In this document: in pieces, positions 59,176-64,000 of the stretch
Numbering within the stretch: the first letter of the stretch is position 1
How the letters are laid out: each line of letters starts with the position of its first letter
Source: Ceratopteris richardii
Lineage: Eukaryota; Streptophyta; Polypodiopsida; Polypodiales; Pteridaceae
Length of the DNA: 64,000 bases
Assembly (NCBI GenBank): GCA_020310875.1
Contig: CM035417.1
Coordinates: forward strand, 108,173,104 to 108,237,103
Reading direction: 5' to 3'
Notes under the pieces: generated by a model
Database searches by the model: none
What the model saw: the letters and a program-made list of their open reading frames with translations, nothing else
What the model was told of the DNA's origin: nothing
Made by a program: the position numbers and the translations under genes

Positions 59176-59715
59176 AGTCCTTATGCTATGAATGTATCTT
59201 TATAGCATTCCTAGATCCCACTTGGTGCTAGTGAGCTCCGATGCATTATCATTCATTAAATTGTTATAGTTGGTTTGCATAACTTCCATCCATGCCAGAT
59301 CTAAAACTGTTCCATCTTCAATTATCAGCTTCATTAATTCCTTCATAGTCTCAACCATCATGGCTATACTAACTATGTGAGTAGAAGCTCAACTTTGATC
59401 CTCTATTCTTTGTGATGTCCTTGGTCCTTCTGCCATCTATTCAATAGTCTCTTGGCTGCACTATTTTGCTTGGAGAAGATCAATCCAAAAAGGACAACTC
59501 AATTATGCATGTTACATATCAAGCTTTCTTAACTAGTCATAGGGCAGAGATAAATGGATTTTATCTACTAGTAAACATAAATCTACTAATATTGCACCAT
59601 AGTAGGAATGAGATAATTATTTCATAAGAATCAATTCAAGAAGTATTTGTTTAGTACATTTGGACCAAAATAAAATTTCACAATTTTATCCATGGGAAGA
59701 AAATTTCATTCTTTT
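59176..59715. pseudogene. Copia RT (minus) and gag (plus) scraps
   Basis: Counterpart of 21237-21779 and 38577-39118. The minus strand near 59190-59360 matches the RT N-terminal fragment; the plus strand near 59465-59560 matches the gag fragment, with further stops. Confidence 0.45.
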
Positions 59716-60086
<371 letters not shown>

Positions 60087-60870
60087 AATGAAGAACAAAT
60101 AAATCGTGGAATACTGGTGAAATTCTTATACCATGTAGAGGGTTACCACAACACCTGTATACGATCAAGGTTAGAAAGAAAGAGAGTCATGGTTGTAATG
60201 GAAAGTTGGTAGGAGATGAGTAGAAAATGAATTCAACTAACTTAAACTCGAACCCATAACTCTAATACAGTGGAACTCAACCACTACACAAGTTATAGAT
60301 GGTTTTATCCACCTACACACTCCCTATATGAAGTTTAGGTGGTGATGTAGATAAATGATAGGTGAAGGGCTATAGGCCAACACAATGGGTACTAAGATGG
60401 ATACCCTAATGGTTCCAAACACTACAAACGATGATCCTACAAGACAAGGGGAACATCTTTATAAGGTTCTGCAAGCCTAATATGGCCCATCCATGTTCTA
60501 CAGTTTTGGTAACATGTTCCATGCCAAAAATACTCTTCAAGATTGATTTTTTATCCAAATCGAATGGAAAAAATGTAGGATCAACAACCATTTTTTATAG
60601 CCATTGATATTTATTTTGTTTATACCCCTTGATTTAGGTTGATCCTCACATAGGATCAATCCCAAATCCAATGTCCTAAAAGTGGCCTTCATAACTATTC
60701 ACCTACGATCTACTCTAGACTGCATCTAACCTCAAAGTCAGGAACCTACCAATGTCCTAAAATACCATATGGCTTCTCCTCATAATGGGGCCCTTACAAA
60801 ATAGTGTTATGGAACAATGATAGTGCTACATGAGCATGAGACATTGATCCTTGCTTATAGCTAGGTTTTC
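60087..60870. other. Block 2 DNA without clear gene
   Basis: It matches 39492-40250. No conserved protein motif is visible. Confidence 0.55.
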
Positions 60871-62130
60871 CATCAACTATTCTGATTTTGTATACGCACT
60901 TGTTGAAGGCTACCTTTGGGCAACTCAACAAGATCCCAGGTATCAATTGCATGGCCTTTATCTCTTCCTACATGGCTAATTCCCACCACTTCTTGTGCTC
61001 AGATAGCTTTGTCTCTTTATAAGAAAGAGGCTCACCCTCATCTGATAACATAATGTAATGTACAGAGGGGTCATATCTGCTCACATGCCTCCTATTACGC
61101 GCTTATCCAATGATCCACATTCTCTTGCAATGGATCTAGATCAGGAGGTACATCAACTTCCTCATTGCTAATGGGCTGTTGTACATCATTTCTAGCCTTC
61201 TTTTCATCATTAATAGGGGACTGCATATGCCAATTAGGAGCCTCATTTTGCTGGAGAACATCATCTAGATCAATAACCACTAGCTCATTGGCATTTTTAG
61301 CCATATGTGGTGTATCCTGAGGGTTCAAATTGGATTCAACACGTGGTTGTACATGCTAAAATTTGAGCTTTTTATGATCACTTTTAGAGGCACAATAATT
61401 TTTTGATAGCCTTGCCTCATTATATACAACATCCCACTTGTGCATAACCTTCTTGAGTTGAGATTCTTTCTACCTATATGGGGAGCAAAGGTTTCATCTT
61501 TAGATTTTAACAAATATACCCAAAACTTCCTAGAGTAGTCATCAACAAAAGAAATAAAGTAAAGAGCACCACCTATAGATTTGGTGGGCTAGAAACATTA
61601 GAATGAACAAGATCAAGCATATTAGACTTACGAGAGACACTGAAGTAGCAAGAATTCTTACTTGCTTACCATATTGGCATTCATTACAAAAATCAAATTT
61701 TGAGCCTTTACCATAAACTTGTCCAAATTACATAGTATGTCAAGTCCTTTTTGGCTCATGTGGCCAATCCTTTTATCCCATAATTCCATATGTGAATGGC
61801 TTTCATCCAAAGCAATAAACTTGCCCAAGAAGTCTTTACCATGCAAGGAATAAAGATTCCCTTTCTTTGTACATTTAACAATTATCCTAGAGCCTTTGAT
61901 AAGCTTCCATGACCCCTTCTCCAAGAGGGTACTATATCCATGCATATCCATTTTCCCAACAAACAATAGGACTTTCTTGATGCTTTGTACATACCGCACA
62001 TCATGCAAAACCAGATCACTAGTGCCATCAATAATGAGATGCATTGTGCCAATGCCTTCAATAGAACAAGAATGGTTATTTCAAGAAATAATGAAAAAGA
62101 TTGGTGGGACAATAGGGTTGAAGAAATGGT
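60871..62130 (-). pseudogene. Tnt1-like copia fragment (protease end to RT N-terminus)
   Basis: On the minus strand: EGIGTMHLIIDGTSDLVLHD and VRYVQSIKKVLLFVGKMD (protease C-terminal part, 62060-61930), KGSRIIVKCTKKGNLYSLHG and LWDKRIGHMSQKGLDILC (GAG-pre-integrase, to 61658). An integrase scrap LLKSKDETFAPHIGRK follows (61513), then the acidic linker 61328-61095 and the RT N-terminus SRYDPSVHYIMLSDEGEP and EHKKWWELAM down to about 60880. The spacing and motifs fit the Tnt1 (Tork) lineage better than Copia-1 to -5. Stops and losses occur throughout. Confidence 0.8.
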
Positions 62131-63080
62131 TCAATCTAAGACGTCCTCAAAATGCAAAGGAATAGCTACTAATCCAATTGAATGCAAATGAGTAAATTGG
62201 CATCTACTTGGATTTTATTTTTTGTGCACTCTCTAAAACCCCTTTTACATTGGTTGTGCGTAATATCCATTACTAGACATCATCCATTCATCTTTTGTTT
62301 CTCCTTTGCAACTGTAGCTCATTTGGCATACATATAGCTAGATTTCCTACAAAATTTCCTTCTTCAATAATCATATCTATTTTTGTTTTATATTTAAGCG
62401 AGGTAGTGTATAGGTCATAGTACCATCCTAAAATAATTTGCATATCACTACATCTAATGTCATATGTTCCTTGAAGTTAATTAACAATTATATATCATAG
62501 TATGTTTCCTATTCATGAGGATGTTGGGTGTATTGATGACCTATTGTTTGCAAGAAACTATAAGAGTTAATTCGATCGCTCATATTTGCATATAGAATTA
62601 TGCTATGGGAACATTTATATCGTCTTTTGTTGAAAATCATGCTCCAAACATAGGAGCATACAAAATTCTTGGATGGATGACACTTGGGGCATTGTAAAGC
62701 AAGGATCCAACACAAATACTCGTGATTCAAGCGAACACAAATACTCGTGATTAAAATTTGAATTTGAAGCTCCCTAATATTTCTCAAATGAGTCACCTAT
62801 CACACTTAGGTGTGATAAAGCCAACACTCTATGAAAACACCTCCCTATCATTCAGGGACTCTTGTCAGAGTCTTAATGTACACATTTTGTACTTCGAATT
62901 AGAAAAGTTACCTCATCACTTCTAGCATTTGAATAAGCTAGTAGACCCCTTCCTAAGGAAGCCCCATGCTTGCTTGAGGAGTTTCCTCGTACTTTTAATT
63001 GCAATATTTGACACTCAAATTTTTGTGCCCAGGAGCTAGTTAGCTTTGAGCGATGATAGTAGTTTCCTAAAAATATTTTA
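62131..63080. other. Block 2 DNA without clear gene
   Basis: It matches 41215-42080, with extra stretches of about 35 bp (62260-62295) and about 90 bp (62425-62505). The repeat ACACAAATACTCGTGATT occurs twice near 62714-62752. Confidence 0.6.
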
Positions 63081-63240
63081 GATTAAAAATCTTTTAGAAC
63101 GAAAATATTTTTTATTGAAAATATTCTGGATAGAAAATAGCTTTGAGGGATGAGAAGAGTTTTCTAAAAATGTTTAAGATTAAAAATCTTTTAGAATGAA
63201 AATATTTTTTATTGAAAATATTTTAGATAGAAAAGATTTT
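63081..63240. repeat. 97-bp tandem duplication, AT-rich
   Basis: GATTAAAAATCTTTTAGAA begins at 63081 and again at 63178 and both copies continue through AAAATATTTTTTATTGAAAA to a GATAGAAAA block. Block 1 has only the beginning of this sequence (near 42072). Confidence 0.85.
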
Positions 63241-63329
63241 ATATTTTACTTTATTTAACATGATTAAGTTGATTATTCATATTTGGAATTTTTAATTTTT
63301 TAACTTCTAAAATTGCAATATATTAAATA

Positions 63330-63612
63330 ATATAATATCATATTGATCATTCATCATATGATATCATCACAACACTCACATCATAAAATTTGAATCAAAA
63401 TCACATATTATATGTACACATCGTAATTTCTAAATTAAAAATCATTCGACATCATAACATTTGAATTAAAATTCATATAATATCATTGCGCACATTAGCT
63501 TTTGAAGTCCACATCATCACTAATATAACAATCCATATCATAATATTTAAATTAATATTCAATTGATATCATCCACATGATAACATTTGAACTAAAATCC
63601 ATATTATAGCAC
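63330..63612. repeat. Degenerate AT-rich repeats
   Basis: The motif CATCATAACATTTGAATTAAA and variants recur near 63379, 63450, 63534 and 63577, each followed by an AT-rich stretch ending in ATATCAT-like sequence. The spacing is irregular. Block 1 lacks this segment and has telomere-like DNA in its place. Confidence 0.65.
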
Positions 63613-63619
63613 TAAACAT

Positions 63620-64000
63620 CAAACATAGAGCCTTAGTCCTAAATCCTAGACCCTTAATCCTAAATCCTAATCCATAACACTAAACCCTAAAGCCAAAACC
63701 CTAAGCCTTAAAACATAAACTCCAAATCCTTAACCCTAAGCCGTAAATCTCAATCCCTAAACCATAAACCTCAAACCCCAAACCCTAAATCCCAAACCCT
63801 TAGCTCTATATCAGAAACCCTAAACCCAAAGCGTTAAACCTAAAACCTAAACCATCAATGATAAACTTTAAACTTTATATCCTAAAACCCTAAACCCTAA
63901 TCCCTAGACTCTAAACCCTAAAAATCATGAATCATAACCCCTAATCTCTAAATGTCGAACCCTAAACTCGAAACCCTAAACCCTAAGCTCTAAAACCTTT
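63620..64000. repeat. Degenerate interstitial telomere-like array (continues past the window)
   Basis: CCCTAAA heptamers and variants in the same order as 42540-42920, for example the unusual words CATAGAGCCTTA, CTAAAGCCAAAACCC and AACCATCAATG. The C-rich strand is the plus strand, as in block 1. Confidence 0.92.

Overview
The window looks like intergenic DNA from the nuclear genome of a land plant with a large, repeat-rich genome. It holds nested Ty1/copia retrotransposons, Ty3/gypsy remnants, long GA and TA microsatellites, and degenerate interstitial copies of the plant-type telomere heptamer CCCTAAA. I found no convincing host gene, tRNA or rRNA. The species cannot be named from this sequence alone. 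Most retroelement reading frames are broken.

Layout. 1-4337: Copia-1 (minus strand, cut by the window edge, 230-bp LTR). 4825-8454: Copia-2 (plus strand, 5'-truncated). 8455-8891: a gypsy tail fragment. 8892-15008: Copia-3 (minus, both LTRs, broken frames). 15009-42950: block 1, a mosaic of old copia and gypsy pieces, GA and TA microsatellites and telomere-like DNA. Two later insertions interrupt it: Copia-4 (25881-32314, plus, nearly intact and recent) and Copia-5 (32964-38134, minus). 42951-50330: a distinct spacer with a near-palindromic minisatellite, a rearranged array of Copia-1-family heads, a GC-richer 0.6-kb island of unknown origin, and Copia-6 (minus). 50331-64000: block 2, a second copy of block 1 in the same orientation without the two insertions, running off the window edge in telomere-like DNA.

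How it fits together. Within block 1 a stretch of about 2.8 kb is also tandemly duplicated (about 18949-21818, then again from 21819), with the breakpoint at a TA/CA microsatellite. Removing that duplication and the two insertions from block 1 leaves about 13.5 kb, close to the roughly 13.7 kb of block 2. This supports one segmental duplication followed by insertions. Target-site duplications order the events: Copia-4 (TSD CAATG) landed in the gypsy tail and Copia-5 (TSD AGGTT) landed in the RNase H region of a Copia-1-family tail.

Most notable: (1) Copia-4, with two 1021-bp LTRs differing at three positions and one visible frameshift; (2) a gypsy remnant with a retropepsin-like domain downstream of integrase, opposite to the usual order; (3) the GC-richer Gly/Arg-rich reading frame at 47203-47524; (4) the near-palindromic minisatellite at 43270-43910; (5) the block duplication carrying telomere-like DNA.
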